NCBI GenBank assembly: GCA_024403275.1 | Contig: JAKSSD010000001.1 | Coordinates: 111,197-175,196 of the forward strand | From: Lachnospiraceae bacterium | GTDB lineage: Bacteria; Bacillota; Clostridia; Lachnospirales; Lachnospiraceae | Direction: 5' to 3' | DNA length: 64,000 nt | Shown here: in pieces, positions 10,025 to 18,337 of the stretch | Numbering within the stretch: position 1 is the first letter of the stretch | Layout: every line of letters begins with the position of its first letter | Translations under genes and position numbers: made by a program | Notes under the pieces: generated by a model | What the model was told of the DNA's origin: nothing | The model's input: the letters and a program-made list of their open reading frames with translations, nothing else | The model's database searches: none

Positions 10025-11020
10025 TTGGGAAACAATTCTTTTGGTATCGATTTAGGAACAAGTAAAATTTGTATATATAATCATGAAAAAAAGCGTGTAT
10101 TCGTTGAACGTAACATGATTGCTATTGAGAATAAGAAACATGTTATCGCATATGGTGATTCAGCATATGAAATGTTTGAAAAAGCACCAGATAATATCGT
10201 TGTATCTCAGCCTTTAAATAATGGTGTTATTTCAGATATTAACAACACCCAGGAGCTTTTAAGATTATTTATAACTGAAATTTCTAAGAATAATTATAAG
10301 AATTCAGATTATGTGCTTTCAATTCCTCATGATGTTACAGAAGTTGAAAAAAGAGCCTTCAGTGAACTTATTGCTGATTCTGTTTTAAAACCAAGAAAGA
10401 TTTCAGTAGTTGAAAAATCTATTGCATGTGGTATCGGTTTAAATATAGACGTTAAAAGCTCACAGGGCGTTATGATTGTTGATGTTGGTTATAATACAAC
10501 AGAAATTTCCATTCTTTCCTTCGGTGGTATCGTAAAATCAAAGCTTGTTAAAATTGGTGGTAACAGATTTGATGATATTATTAAGAACACAGTTCGTAAG
10601 GAATATAATTTACATATTGGTTCTAAATCTGCTGAAAGTTTAAAGATGCAGATAGACGAATTAAAATCAAACGGACAAAAAGGTACTGTTTACGGAAGAA
10701 ATGTAGCAAGCGGTTTACCTGTTGAATGTCTTATTGATCCATTAGTTCTTGAAGAATGTCTTAAAGATAGTTTCTTAACTATTACTGATAACGTTAAAGA
10801 ATTACTTGAAAGTACACCTCCTGAAATCGGTGCAAATATCTACAAGCAGGGTATTTATATTACAGGTGGTGGTTCACTTGTAAGTAACCTTTGTCAAAAT
10901 GTCGCAAATGGTACAGGCCTTAAAGTCAATACCTCTGAGACAGCAGAAAACAGTGTAATATTTGGTATTGCAGAAATTATTAGAAACAAGAAATATAAGA
11001 ATATAATTACAGAAGTATAA
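10025..11020 (+). CDS. mreB: MreB-family actin-like rod-shape protein, divergent
   Basis: Cytoplasmic actin homologue expected to form membrane-associated filaments that position the elongation peptidoglycan synthase. It has the N-terminal phosphate loop DLGTSK, the second phosphate loop VDVGYNTTEIS and a C-terminal ITGGGSLVSNL block. The length of 331 residues is normal. The sequence is clearly more divergent than housekeeping MreB: the segment that reads EEP in most MreB proteins reads EKS here (VVEKSIACGIG). The start is TTG, set by an AAGGAG site at 10012-10017 seven bases upstream; the ATG at 10020 is out of frame. It is followed by mreC, mreD, PBP2 and rodA, which supports an elongasome role. 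A second, more canonical MreB may exist elsewhere. Confidence 0.85.
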   Translation: MGNNSFGIDLGTSKICIYNHEKKRVFVERNMIAIENKKHVIAYGDSAYEMFEKAPDNIVVSQPLNNGVISDINNTQELLRLFITEISKNNYKNSDYVLSIPHDVTEVEKRAFSELIADSVLKPRKISVVEKSIACGIGLNIDVKSSQGVMIVDVGYNTTEISILSFGGIVKSKLVKIGGNRFDDIIKNTVRKEYNLHIGSKSAESLKMQIDELKSNGQKGTVYGRNVASGLPVECLIDPLVLEECLKDSFLTITDNVKELLESTPPEIGANIYKQGIYITGGGSLVSNLCQNVANGTGLKVNTSETAENSVIFGIAEIIRNKKYKNIITEV

Positions 11021-11024
11021 ATAT

Positions 11025-11894
11025 ATGAGTCCATACGTAAGAAAACCTGATGAAAAATATAAATTACCAACAAAATACTGGTTGCTGATATTGTCTGCAA
11101 TCAGTACTATTCTTATGTTGCTTACTTTTGTATTTAATTTGTCACTTTCTCCACTTAATTTCATTGTTTCCTATACAATTATTCCAATGCAAAAAGGAAT
11201 TAGTGTAGTTGGAGATTCTATTTATCAGAAAAAAGAAACCTTCAAAACTGTAAATGAACTTGTTGATAAGAACAATGAATTAATGAAGCAGGTGGACGAA
11301 CTTACATATGAAAATAATATGCTTCTTCAGGAAAAGTATGAATTAAACTCTCTTAGAAAATTATACGAGCTTGATCAGACTTATTCTGATTATCCAAAGG
11401 TTGGTGCAAGAGTAATATCAGGTTCAACAAATAACTGGTTTTCATCATTTATCATTGATAAAGGCAGTGATGATGGAATGAAGGTAGGTATGAATGTATT
11501 AGGCGGTGGTGGATTAGTTGGAAGAATTACAGAAACTGGTAAAAACTGGTCCAGAGTCTTAAGTATTATAGATGATACAAGTAATGTATCCTGTATGGTT
11601 TTATCTACAAATGACCACTTAATGGTTCAGGGAAACCTTTCAACTATGGATAATGGATATATTACTTTTAGTCAGTTATCCGGAAATGCAACTAATGTAA
11701 CTGTCGGAGATAAAGTAGTTACAAGTAATATTTCAGATATATATTGGCCGGGTATACAGGTTGGTAATATTTATTTTATGGAAAAGGATTCCAATCAGCT
11801 ATCTATATCGGGCTATATTACACCTAGCGTATCTTTTGAACATCTGAGTGAAGTTTTGGTTATTACAGAACTTAAAAATCAGTTGGAAGATTAA
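11025..11894 (+). CDS. mreC: Rod shape-determining protein MreC
   Basis: Bitopic scaffold of the elongasome that links MreB and MreD to the PBP2-RodA synthase. The expected layout is present: a short cytoplasmic N-terminus, one membrane segment at about 17-38, a coiled coil at about 63-107, and an extracytoplasmic beta-barrel part with the characteristic VGARVISGSTNNWFSSF and INKG-like (IDKGSDDGM) blocks. At 289 residues it is full length. It starts four bases after the mreB-like stop. The ribosome-binding site is weak, so translation may rely on coupling. Confidence 0.93.
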   Translation: MSPYVRKPDEKYKLPTKYWLLILSAISTILMLLTFVFNLSLSPLNFIVSYTIIPMQKGISVVGDSIYQKKETFKTVNELVDKNNELMKQVDELTYENNMLLQEKYELNSLRKLYELDQTYSDYPKVGARVISGSTNNWFSSFIIDKGSDDGMKVGMNVLGGGGLVGRITETGKNWSRVLSIIDDTSNVSCMVLSTNDHLMVQGNLSTMDNGYITFSQLSGNATNVTVGDKVVTSNISDIYWPGIQVGNIYFMEKDSNQLSISGYITPSVSFEHLSEVLVITELKNQLED

Positions 11895-11897
11895 AGT

Positions 11898-12407
11898 ATG
11901 AAACGATTTATTGTGAATTTAATAATAATTATTATATGTTTTCTATTTCAAACAACCATTTTTCCAATGATTAGTGTTAAATCTATCATTCCTAATATTA
12001 TGGTTGTTTTTGTTGCATGCGCTGGTTTTATGCAAGGAAGCAGATATGGATTATTAGTTGGTTTTGCTTCAGGATTGTTAATGGATATTTATTCCTTTGA
12101 CATATTCGGTTTCTATACGATTCTTTATATGATCATTGGATTCACTAATGGTTTTATTCACAATTATTTTTATTTAAAGGATTTCAAAACTCCAGCATTA
12201 CTTATAACATTAACAAATATTTTCACTTCATTGTCAATTTATGTAGTTTTATTCTTATTTAGAGCCAAATTTGAATTTCTTGATTATTTGATTAATATAA
12301 TTATTCCAGAAATTGCATTTACTTTGCTTATTTCTGTAATCTTTTATCCACTTTTATGGCTTGTTGAGGCCAATATTTTTGAAAAGAAAAAATCGGAGTC
12401 ACAATAG
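11898..12407 (+). CDS. mreD: Rod shape-determining protein MreD
   Basis: Small integral membrane partner of MreC. Almost the entire 169 residues are hydrophobic, in about five segments, with the family block FASGLLMDIYSFDIFGFYTI in the middle and a short charged C-terminus. It sits three bases after mreC, and its TAG stop shares one base with the GTG start of the PBP2 gene, so the three are tightly coupled. Low sequence conservation is normal for MreD; the call rests on position, topology and the LMDI block. Confidence 0.88.
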   Translation: MKRFIVNLIIIIICFLFQTTIFPMISVKSIIPNIMVVFVACAGFMQGSRYGLLVGFASGLLMDIYSFDIFGFYTILYMIIGFTNGFIHNYFYLKDFKTPALLITLTNIFTSLSIYVVLFLFRAKFEFLDYLINIIIPEIAFTLLISVIFYPLLWLVEANIFEKKKSESQ

Positions 12408-15277
12408 TGTTTGAGAATTTTAAAGAAGAATTATTTAATTTCATAAAATCCAGACTGATAATTCCAATTATTCTTTTCATGGTAGTTGGGGCAGTACTTA
12501 TATTCAGAATCTTTTCACTTCAGATTATTAATGGTGATAATTACGTTAGTAACTATCAGCTTAAAACCTTAAGAGAGAAGTCTATTGATGGTACAAGAGG
12601 CAATATTTACGACAGAAATGGTGTATTACTTGCTTATAATAAACTATCATATACAGTAACCTTCGAGGATGTATATGAGTCTGGAAAAAACAAAAATCAA
12701 AATATGAATGAAACCATTTATACAGTGATTAAAATTCTCGAAAGTAATGGTGATAATATCTGTACGGATTTTAAAATTGCTTTGGATGAAAATAATGAGT
12801 ATGTCTATACCGTTGAAGGTACTCAGTTATTAAGATTTTTGGCTGATATATATGGACATGCTAAAATTAGCGATTTGAAGCCGGAAGAGAAGACAGCTAC
12901 CCCTGATGACGTTATTAATTATTTCTGTGGTAGAAAAAAATATGCTATTGGTTATTATGAAGATCCCGATGATAAGGATTCTTTCATTCCTGGTGGTGGA
13001 TATGAAAAATCAGATGTAATTAAGATTTTATCAATAAGATATGCTCTTTCATTAACAGGCTTTAAAAAGTACATGGGTACAACTATTGCAAATGATATTT
13101 CTGAACGCTCATTAGCAAGCCTTTTAGAGCACTCTGATACTTTACCTGGCATAAGTGTTAATGAAACAACAGTTAGAAAATATAATGATCCAATATATTT
13201 TTCTCAAATCATAGGCTATACAGGTATGATTTCACAGGAAGAATATGATGAATATATTCTTATTGATGATGATTATTCTTTATCCGATTATGTAGGAAAA
13301 ACAGGTATTGAATACTCACAGGAGCAGTACTTAAAAGGTCGTAAAGGTAAAGAAACTGTATATGTTGATGTTCTTGGTAAAGTTCTTGATTCAACAATTA
13401 CTAAAGAAGAAGTTGCAGGAAATGATATTTATTTAACTATAGATGCTGAATTACAAAAAGCTACCTACAATCTTCTTGAACAGCGTATTGCCGGTATTTT
13501 GGTAAGTAAAATTGATAATATCAAAGAATTTACTATGACTGAAAAAACAAAACAGGCTGACATCAAGGTTCCAATAGATGATGTTTATTTTCAGTTAATT
13601 AATAATAATGTTTTAGATACTAATCATTTTGCTTCTGAATTCGCTTCAAGCACTGAAAAAGAGGTTTATGCTGCATTTATTGATAAACAATCTAAAGTAT
13701 TTGAAGAATTAAGAAATCAGCTTTATGCAGAAAAACCGATACCGTATAATCAGTTATCCAAAGAATATATGGTTTATCAAAGCTTTATTGTTTCTTATAT
13801 TTCTTCAGATAATATAGGTATCTTAAACAAGGATTTAATTGATACAGAAGATGAAATGTATATAGCCTGGACAACTGATGAAACAATCAGTTTAAAGGAA
13901 TATTTAACATACTGTATTAATATGAACTGGATAAATACTAATAACCTTGATCTTAACGGTAAATACTCTGATACTACTGAGATTTACAATGCAATCATTG
14001 ATAAAACTTTTGCCAAACTAATGGTTAATAAAGAGTTTTCTAAAAAGATTTATAAATATATGATTGCTAACAACAATATCAGTGGAAGACAGTTATGTAT
14101 AATCCTTTATGATCAAAACCTTATCGATGTATCAGATTCAGAAATAAACGCTTTAAAGACTGGTAAAATCAGTTCATATTCATTTATGCTTGATTTAATT
14201 ATCAACTTAAAGATTACACCGGCTCAGTTAGCTTTAGAGCCTTGTTCTGGTTCCGCTGTAATAACCGATGTAACTAATGGCGATATTTTAGCGCTTGTTT
14301 CTTATCCCTCATATGATAATAACCGACTTGCTAATTCAGATAACAACTATTTGGCTCAACTTAATAATGACTATTCAAGACCTTTATGGAATTACGCTAC
14401 TCAGTATAGAAGTGCGCCAGGTTCAACCTTTAAAATGATTAGTGCGATCACTGCTTTGGAAGAAGGAATTGTTGATCCATATGCAACAATTGAATGTCAG
14501 GGTATATTTGAAAAATTAAATGGTACTACACATAAATGCTGGATTTATCCTGGAAGACATGGAAATCTGACAGTACAACAGGCTATCAGACATTCATGTA
14601 ACTGCTTCTTCTATGAAGTAGGTTACAGACTTGCTAATGACCAAGGATACTATAATGCCAAGCTTGGTATCGACAGAATGACAATTTATGCTGATAAATT
14701 TGGTCTTACTGAAAAATCTGGTATTGAAATTGCAGAATCCGAACCATCTGTATCTGACCAGTTCCCAGTACCTTCTATGATTGGTCAGGGTACACATGCA
14801 TATACAACTGTAGGTCTTTCAAGATATGTAACAGCTATTGCTAACAGAGGTGCTGTATATGAGTTAACTTTGGTTGATAAAATCTACGATAGTAAAGATA
14901 ATCTTGTTCTCGATAATAAAGCAGAGGTTAGAAACTTTGTTGATATTAATCCAGAAGACTGGGGTATAGTACAAAGAGGTATGAGAGAAGTTGTTGAAAG
15001 TAAGACTTACTTTGATATTCCAGTTGAAGTAGCAGGTAAAACAGGTACAGCCCAGGAAGCATGGAACGAAGCTTGTCACGCAATATTTGTTTCATATGCA
15101 CCATACAACAATCCTGAAATTTCTGTAACAGTAAGAATTATGAATGGTTACGATTCTAATAATGCAGGTCAGACTGCAAAAGACATTTATACTTACTATT
15201 ACGGAATTAAGGAAAGTGACGAATTACTTAGTGGTCAAGCTAATACTGATCTTAACAATGGTCAGGCAGGAGACTAA
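12407..15277 (+). CDS. mrdA: Penicillin-binding protein 2 (elongation transpeptidase), enlarged
   Basis: Class B penicillin-binding protein that cross-links new peptidoglycan during elongation together with RodA. A single N-terminal membrane anchor (about 18-38) is followed by the dimerisation domain with DGTRGNIYDRNG. The transpeptidase motifs are SXXK at S673 (STFK), SXN at S730-C-N732 and KTG at K878. The start is GTG, overlapping the mreD stop by one base. The protein has 956 residues, about 250 more than typical PBP2. The excess lies at about 365-608, between the pedestal and the first catalytic motif, and is a helical, charged insert with no motif I recognise. Similar long forms are common in Lachnospiraceae. 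Confidence 0.93.
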   Translation: MFENFKEELFNFIKSRLIIPIILFMVVGAVLIFRIFSLQIINGDNYVSNYQLKTLREKSIDGTRGNIYDRNGVLLAYNKLSYTVTFEDVYESGKNKNQNMNETIYTVIKILESNGDNICTDFKIALDENNEYVYTVEGTQLLRFLADIYGHAKISDLKPEEKTATPDDVINYFCGRKKYAIGYYEDPDDKDSFIPGGGYEKSDVIKILSIRYALSLTGFKKYMGTTIANDISERSLASLLEHSDTLPGISVNETTVRKYNDPIYFSQIIGYTGMISQEEYDEYILIDDDYSLSDYVGKTGIEYSQEQYLKGRKGKETVYVDVLGKVLDSTITKEEVAGNDIYLTIDAELQKATYNLLEQRIAGILVSKIDNIKEFTMTEKTKQADIKVPIDDVYFQLINNNVLDTNHFASEFASSTEKEVYAAFIDKQSKVFEELRNQLYAEKPIPYNQLSKEYMVYQSFIVSYISSDNIGILNKDLIDTEDEMYIAWTTDETISLKEYLTYCINMNWINTNNLDLNGKYSDTTEIYNAIIDKTFAKLMVNKEFSKKIYKYMIANNNISGRQLCIILYDQNLIDVSDSEINALKTGKISSYSFMLDLIINLKITPAQLALEPCSGSAVITDVTNGDILALVSYPSYDNNRLANSDNNYLAQLNNDYSRPLWNYATQYRSAPGSTFKMISAITALEEGIVDPYATIECQGIFEKLNGTTHKCWIYPGRHGNLTVQQAIRHSCNCFFYEVGYRLANDQGYYNAKLGIDRMTIYADKFGLTEKSGIEIAESEPSVSDQFPVPSMIGQGTHAYTTVGLSRYVTAIANRGAVYELTLVDKIYDSKDNLVLDNKAEVRNFVDINPEDWGIVQRGMREVVESKTYFDIPVEVAGKTGTAQEAWNEACHAIFVSYAPYNNPEISVTVRIMNGYDSNNAGQTAKDIYTYYYGIKESDELLSGQANTDLNNGQAGD

Positions 15278-15278
15278 T

Positions 15279-16409
15279 ATGTTTAAATATTATAAATTTA
15301 AAGATTATGATTTCAAATTAATAATTCTCCTTACTGCAATTACCATTGTAGGTACCTTAGTAGTAAGGTCAGCTCGTCCTGATTTATTCACAAAACAGAT
15401 GATGGGATTCATTGCTGGATTAATCATAATGGTTATTTTATCCTTAATTGATTACCATATTTGGATGAAATTATGGTTCCTGTTATATCCGGTAAATATC
15501 GGTTTATTGGTTGCCGTTATGCTTGCGGGTGAAAATTCTGGAGGAGCCCAAAGATGGTTTACAATCTTTGGTGTTAGATTTCAACCTTCAGAAACCGCAA
15601 AAATTTTATTGATTCTGTTTTTTGCTGCTATTATAATGAAGTTAAAAGAAAGAATTAATTTATGGTATTTCACTTTGATGTTAATAGCATTAGTAATACC
15701 TCCATTATTCTTAATATATAAGCAGCCGGATTTGTCTACAACAATTGTTGTTACTCTTGTATTTTATGTAATTCTTTATCTAGGAGAACTCGATTATAAA
15801 TACATTATAGGTAGTCTGGCTATTATAATTCCTGCTGTAATCGTAGTATTTATATTATTGATTCAACCTAATTCTATTCTTGTTGAGAAAGGTATAGTTA
15901 AAGAATATCAGCAGATAAGAGTACTTGCCTGGCTTCATCCAGATGAATACGAGTTGGAAGAAGCATTTCAGCAGCAAAACTCTATTATGGCAATTGGTTC
16001 AGGTCAGTTAACAGGTAAAGGTCTCGATTATTCAGGCGTTGATTCTGTTAAAAAAGGTAATTATATCTCAGAACCACAAACAGACTTCATTTATACAATT
16101 GTAGGCGAAGAATTAGGCTTTATTGGAAGTACAGTAGTTATCGTATTATTATTACTTATAACTATTAATTGCCTATGGATTGCATTTAAGGCCTCAGATA
16201 TAGCCGGAAGAATTATTGCTGGTGGAATGGGGGCCCTGGTTGGTTTCCAAAGTGCCATAAATATCGGTGTTACTACAGGTTTACTACCTAACACCGGATT
16301 ACCATTACCTTTTGTAAGCTATGGTCTTACATCACTTTTAAGTTTATTTATAGGTATGGGATTCGTATTAAATGTAAATTTGCAAAGACAGCGAAAATAT
16401 AATGATTAA
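15279..16409 (+). CDS. rodA: Peptidoglycan glycosyltransferase RodA
   Basis: SEDS-family membrane glycosyltransferase that polymerises lipid II in the elongasome. About ten membrane segments are visible, with the family blocks GAQRWF, FQPSETAKI, the glutamate-containing PQTDFIYTIVGEELGF and LPFVSYGLTSLL. The frame is open 135 bases further upstream, inside the PBP2 gene. ATG 15279 is chosen because an AGGAG site (15268-15272) lies just before it and the protein then begins with the usual short charged tail, giving 376 residues. It starts two bases after its cognate transpeptidase gene. Confidence 0.95.
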   Translation: MFKYYKFKDYDFKLIILLTAITIVGTLVVRSARPDLFTKQMMGFIAGLIIMVILSLIDYHIWMKLWFLLYPVNIGLLVAVMLAGENSGGAQRWFTIFGVRFQPSETAKILLILFFAAIIMKLKERINLWYFTLMLIALVIPPLFLIYKQPDLSTTIVVTLVFYVILYLGELDYKYIIGSLAIIIPAVIVVFILLIQPNSILVEKGIVKEYQQIRVLAWLHPDEYELEEAFQQQNSIMAIGSGQLTGKGLDYSGVDSVKKGNYISEPQTDFIYTIVGEELGFIGSTVVIVLLLLITINCLWIAFKASDIAGRIIAGGMGALVGFQSAINIGVTTGLLPNTGLPLPFVSYGLTSLLSLFIGMGFVLNVNLQRQRKYND

Positions 16410-16421
16410 GGGGTTAACATT

Positions 16422-16817
16422 ATGAATATTGCTTTGATTGCTCATGATGCCAAGAAAAAACTTATGCAGAACTTTTGTATAGCTTACAGAGGTATTTTAT
16501 GCAGACATGAACTTTATGCAACAGGAACTACAGGAAGACTTATCGAAGAAGTTACTAATCTGAATGTGCACAAATTCCTTGCAGGTCATTTAGGTGGAGA
16601 ACAGCAGATTGGCGCTCAGATTGAACATAACCAGATTGACTTGGTTATTTTCCTTAGAGATCCACTTACACCTAAGGTTCATGAACCAGACGTTAATAAT
16701 GTAATAAGATTATGTGACGTACATAATATTCCTCTTGCAACTAATTTGGCTTCAGCAGAATTATTAATTAAATCACTTGATCGAGGAGATTTAGAGTGGC
16801 GTGAAATGTATAAATAA
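16422..16817 (+). CDS. mgsA: Methylglyoxal synthase
   Basis: Converts dihydroxyacetone phosphate to methylglyoxal and phosphate, a bypass of lower glycolysis under phosphate limitation. The 131 residues cover the whole fold: ALIAHDAKK phosphate-binding start, [22 protein letters not shown] and HEPDV. By alignment with E. coli MgsA, the functional residues D91, H98 and D101 correspond to D80, H87 and D90. The catalytic base D71 is replaced by E60, a conservative change that I believe is common in related Clostridia. It starts 12 bases after rodA, and its end overlaps the carboxypeptidase gene by 17 bases. Confidence 0.93.
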   Translation: MNIALIAHDAKKKLMQNFCIAYRGILCRHELYATGTTGRLIEEVTNLNVHKFLAGHLGGEQQIGAQIEHNQIDLVIFLRDPLTPKVHEPDVNNVIRLCDVHNIPLATNLASAELLIKSLDRGDLEWREMYK

Positions 16818-17778
16818 GGTTATTTTACCTTTACTTATAATAAGCATTCTGATGATGTCAGGATGTTCACAAAAAGATAATGGTTATGCTATGCCTTTTG
16901 AAAGGAATAGTAATACTTCTACAATTTCTGTATCAAATTCTGGATCTTTATACGAATATTGTGAGCCATTTGCTAAAGATTTATGTGTTGATGAATCTGT
17001 ATACAGTAAAAATGTAAATCTGACCTCCGGTTATGCCGCAGGTCTTTTTGACATTAATAATAATACTGTTATCTATGGTAAGAACATGTATGAAGTAATG
17101 ACTCCTGCAAGTATTACAAAGCTTCTTACCGCTTTAACATGTTTAAAATATTATGATATGGACGATAAGCTTACATTTACAAGTGCAAGCGAAATAACAG
17201 AGGCAGGAGCTCAAAAAATTGGTTTTAAAGAAGGCGATACAATTACTGTAGAACAGGCATTGAATATTCTGTTATTATTCTCTGCAAATGATGTAGCAAT
17301 GATGATTGCCAATAATTACGAGGGTGGATACGACGAATTCATCCGACTTATGAACGAAGAAGCAAAAAGCCTTGGTGCTACTCATACAAATTTCGTTAAT
17401 CCTCATGGACTTACTGAAGATACACATGGTTCAACAGTATATGATTTATATCTAATTCTTAATGAACTTGTTAAAGATGAGAGATTTACTAATATTGTAT
17501 CTCAAAGCGGTTATGTAACAAGCTATACTAAAGCTGATGGTACAATAAAAACAATAGAATTAAATACAACAAATATGTATTTAAATGGAACTAAAGAAAC
17601 ACCTGAAGGTATTACTATTATTGGAGGTAAGACAGGAACTACTGATGCAGCAGGAAAATGTCTTATTTTGTATTTCAAAGATTCTGACGGAAATCCTTAT
17701 ATTTCCTGCATTTTAAGAGCAGAAGACCACGATATTTTATATGAAGATATGAGTACACTTATAGGGGCTGTCAAATAA
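16801..17778 (+). CDS. D-alanyl-D-alanine carboxypeptidase lipoprotein (peptidase S11)
   Basis: Trims the terminal D-Ala from peptidoglycan stem peptides on the outer face of the membrane. The S11 motifs are complete: S104-x-x-K107 (SITK), S161-A-N163 and K277-T-G. The N-terminus is a lipoprotein signal with positive residues, a hydrophobic core and a lipobox ending at C22 (MMSGC), so it is lipid-anchored rather than held by the C-terminal amphipathic helix of DacA/DacF. The start is GTG 16801, inside the end of mgsA, with GAGGAG at 16783-16788 about 12 bases upstream. No shorter start would keep the signal peptide. It closes the elongasome operon functionally; no terminator follows. Confidence 0.9.
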   Translation: MKCINKVILPLLIISILMMSGCSQKDNGYAMPFERNSNTSTISVSNSGSLYEYCEPFAKDLCVDESVYSKNVNLTSGYAAGLFDINNNTVIYGKNMYEVMTPASITKLLTALTCLKYYDMDDKLTFTSASEITEAGAQKIGFKEGDTITVEQALNILLLFSANDVAMMIANNYEGGYDEFIRLMNEEAKSLGATHTNFVNPHGLTEDTHGSTVYDLYLILNELVKDERFTNIVSQSGYVTSYTKADGTIKTIELNTTNMYLNGTKETPEGITIIGGKTGTTDAAGKCLILYFKDSDGNPYISCILRAEDHDILYEDMSTLIGAVK

Positions 17779-17788
17779 TACAATTTCC

Positions 17789-17817
17789 TTGAATTTTAAC
17801 CTCAAATCTACTATAAT
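17789..17817 (+). promoter_or_regulatory. Promoter before the small P-loop gene
   Basis: TTGAAT (17789-17794), a 17-base spacer and TATAAT (17812-17817), 47 bases before the ATG at 17865. The ATG is preceded by a strong GGAGGTG ribosome-binding site at 17851-17857. A good sigma-A match. Confidence 0.8.
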
Positions 17818-17864
17818 AAATCTATGGTTTTACTAATAATAATTCCAAACGGAGGTGGGTTACA

Positions 17865-18284
17865 ATGGTTAATTTAATTACAGGTAAAAATGGTAAAGGT
17901 AAGTCAAAGATTTTACTTGATAAAGTAAATTCAGAGGTAAAAGAAACACTTGGAAATATTGTTTATCTTGATACATCAACTAAGCATATGTATGAGTTAA
18001 ACAATAAGATTCGTCTTATCAACATTTCAGATTATAACATTTCATCAGGTGATATGTTTATCGGTTTCCTTCTCGGAATCATTTCTGGAGATCATGATAT
18101 TCAGCAGTTATATTTTGATAATTTTCTTTCACTTTCACACACTACAATGGATGAAATTGAAACAATAGTTTCTCAGCTTGATGAGCTTTGTAAAACATTC
18201 GGAATTACAGTTTATGCAGCTGTTTCTACTACCGACAAAGATTTACCTGCTTCTCTTTCAGATAAAGTAATAGAAGCTCTTTAA
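17865..18284 (+). CDS. Small P-loop protein of unknown function
   Basis: I do not recognise a named family. The 139-residue protein begins with a Walker A motif, ITGKNGKGKSK (G7 to S14), and has a later hydrophobic strand (VYAAVSTTDKDL) where a second nucleotide-binding element could lie. It is therefore a short ATP- or GTP-binding protein in the cytosol. Close relatives are sometimes labelled twitching motility protein PilT, but there is no PilT-specific block here, so I would not use that name. It has its own strong promoter and ribosome-binding site and is followed by a terminator hairpin. The genes after it are the HlyD-like adaptor, YggS and SepF, hinting at an envelope or division context. 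Confidence 0.75.
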   Translation: MVNLITGKNGKGKSKILLDKVNSEVKETLGNIVYLDTSTKHMYELNNKIRLINISDYNISSGDMFIGFLLGIISGDHDIQQLYFDNFLSLSHTTMDEIETIVSQLDELCKTFGITVYAAVSTTDKDLPASLSDKVIEAL

Positions 18285-18296
18285 TAGAATATATTT

Positions 18297-18322
18297 AAAA
18301 GCCTCGGGCAACCGGGGCTTTT
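18297..18322 (+). terminator. Rho-independent terminator with GCAA tetraloop
   Basis: Stem GCCTCGG / CCGGGGC (one T-G pair) closed by a GNRA loop GCAA, then TTTTAT. It follows the P-loop gene by 12 bases. The next gene starts 16 bases later with its ribosome-binding site at 18325-18329, leaving no room for a promoter, so some read-through is expected. Confidence 0.8.
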
Positions 18323-18337
18323 ATAAAGGTTATTTTT

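Noticed and set aside
15144-15278. Upstream extension of rodA into the PBP2 gene
   Set aside because: It would add 45 residues unlike any RodA and overlap the PBP2 C-terminus; ATG 15279 has a clear AGGAG site.
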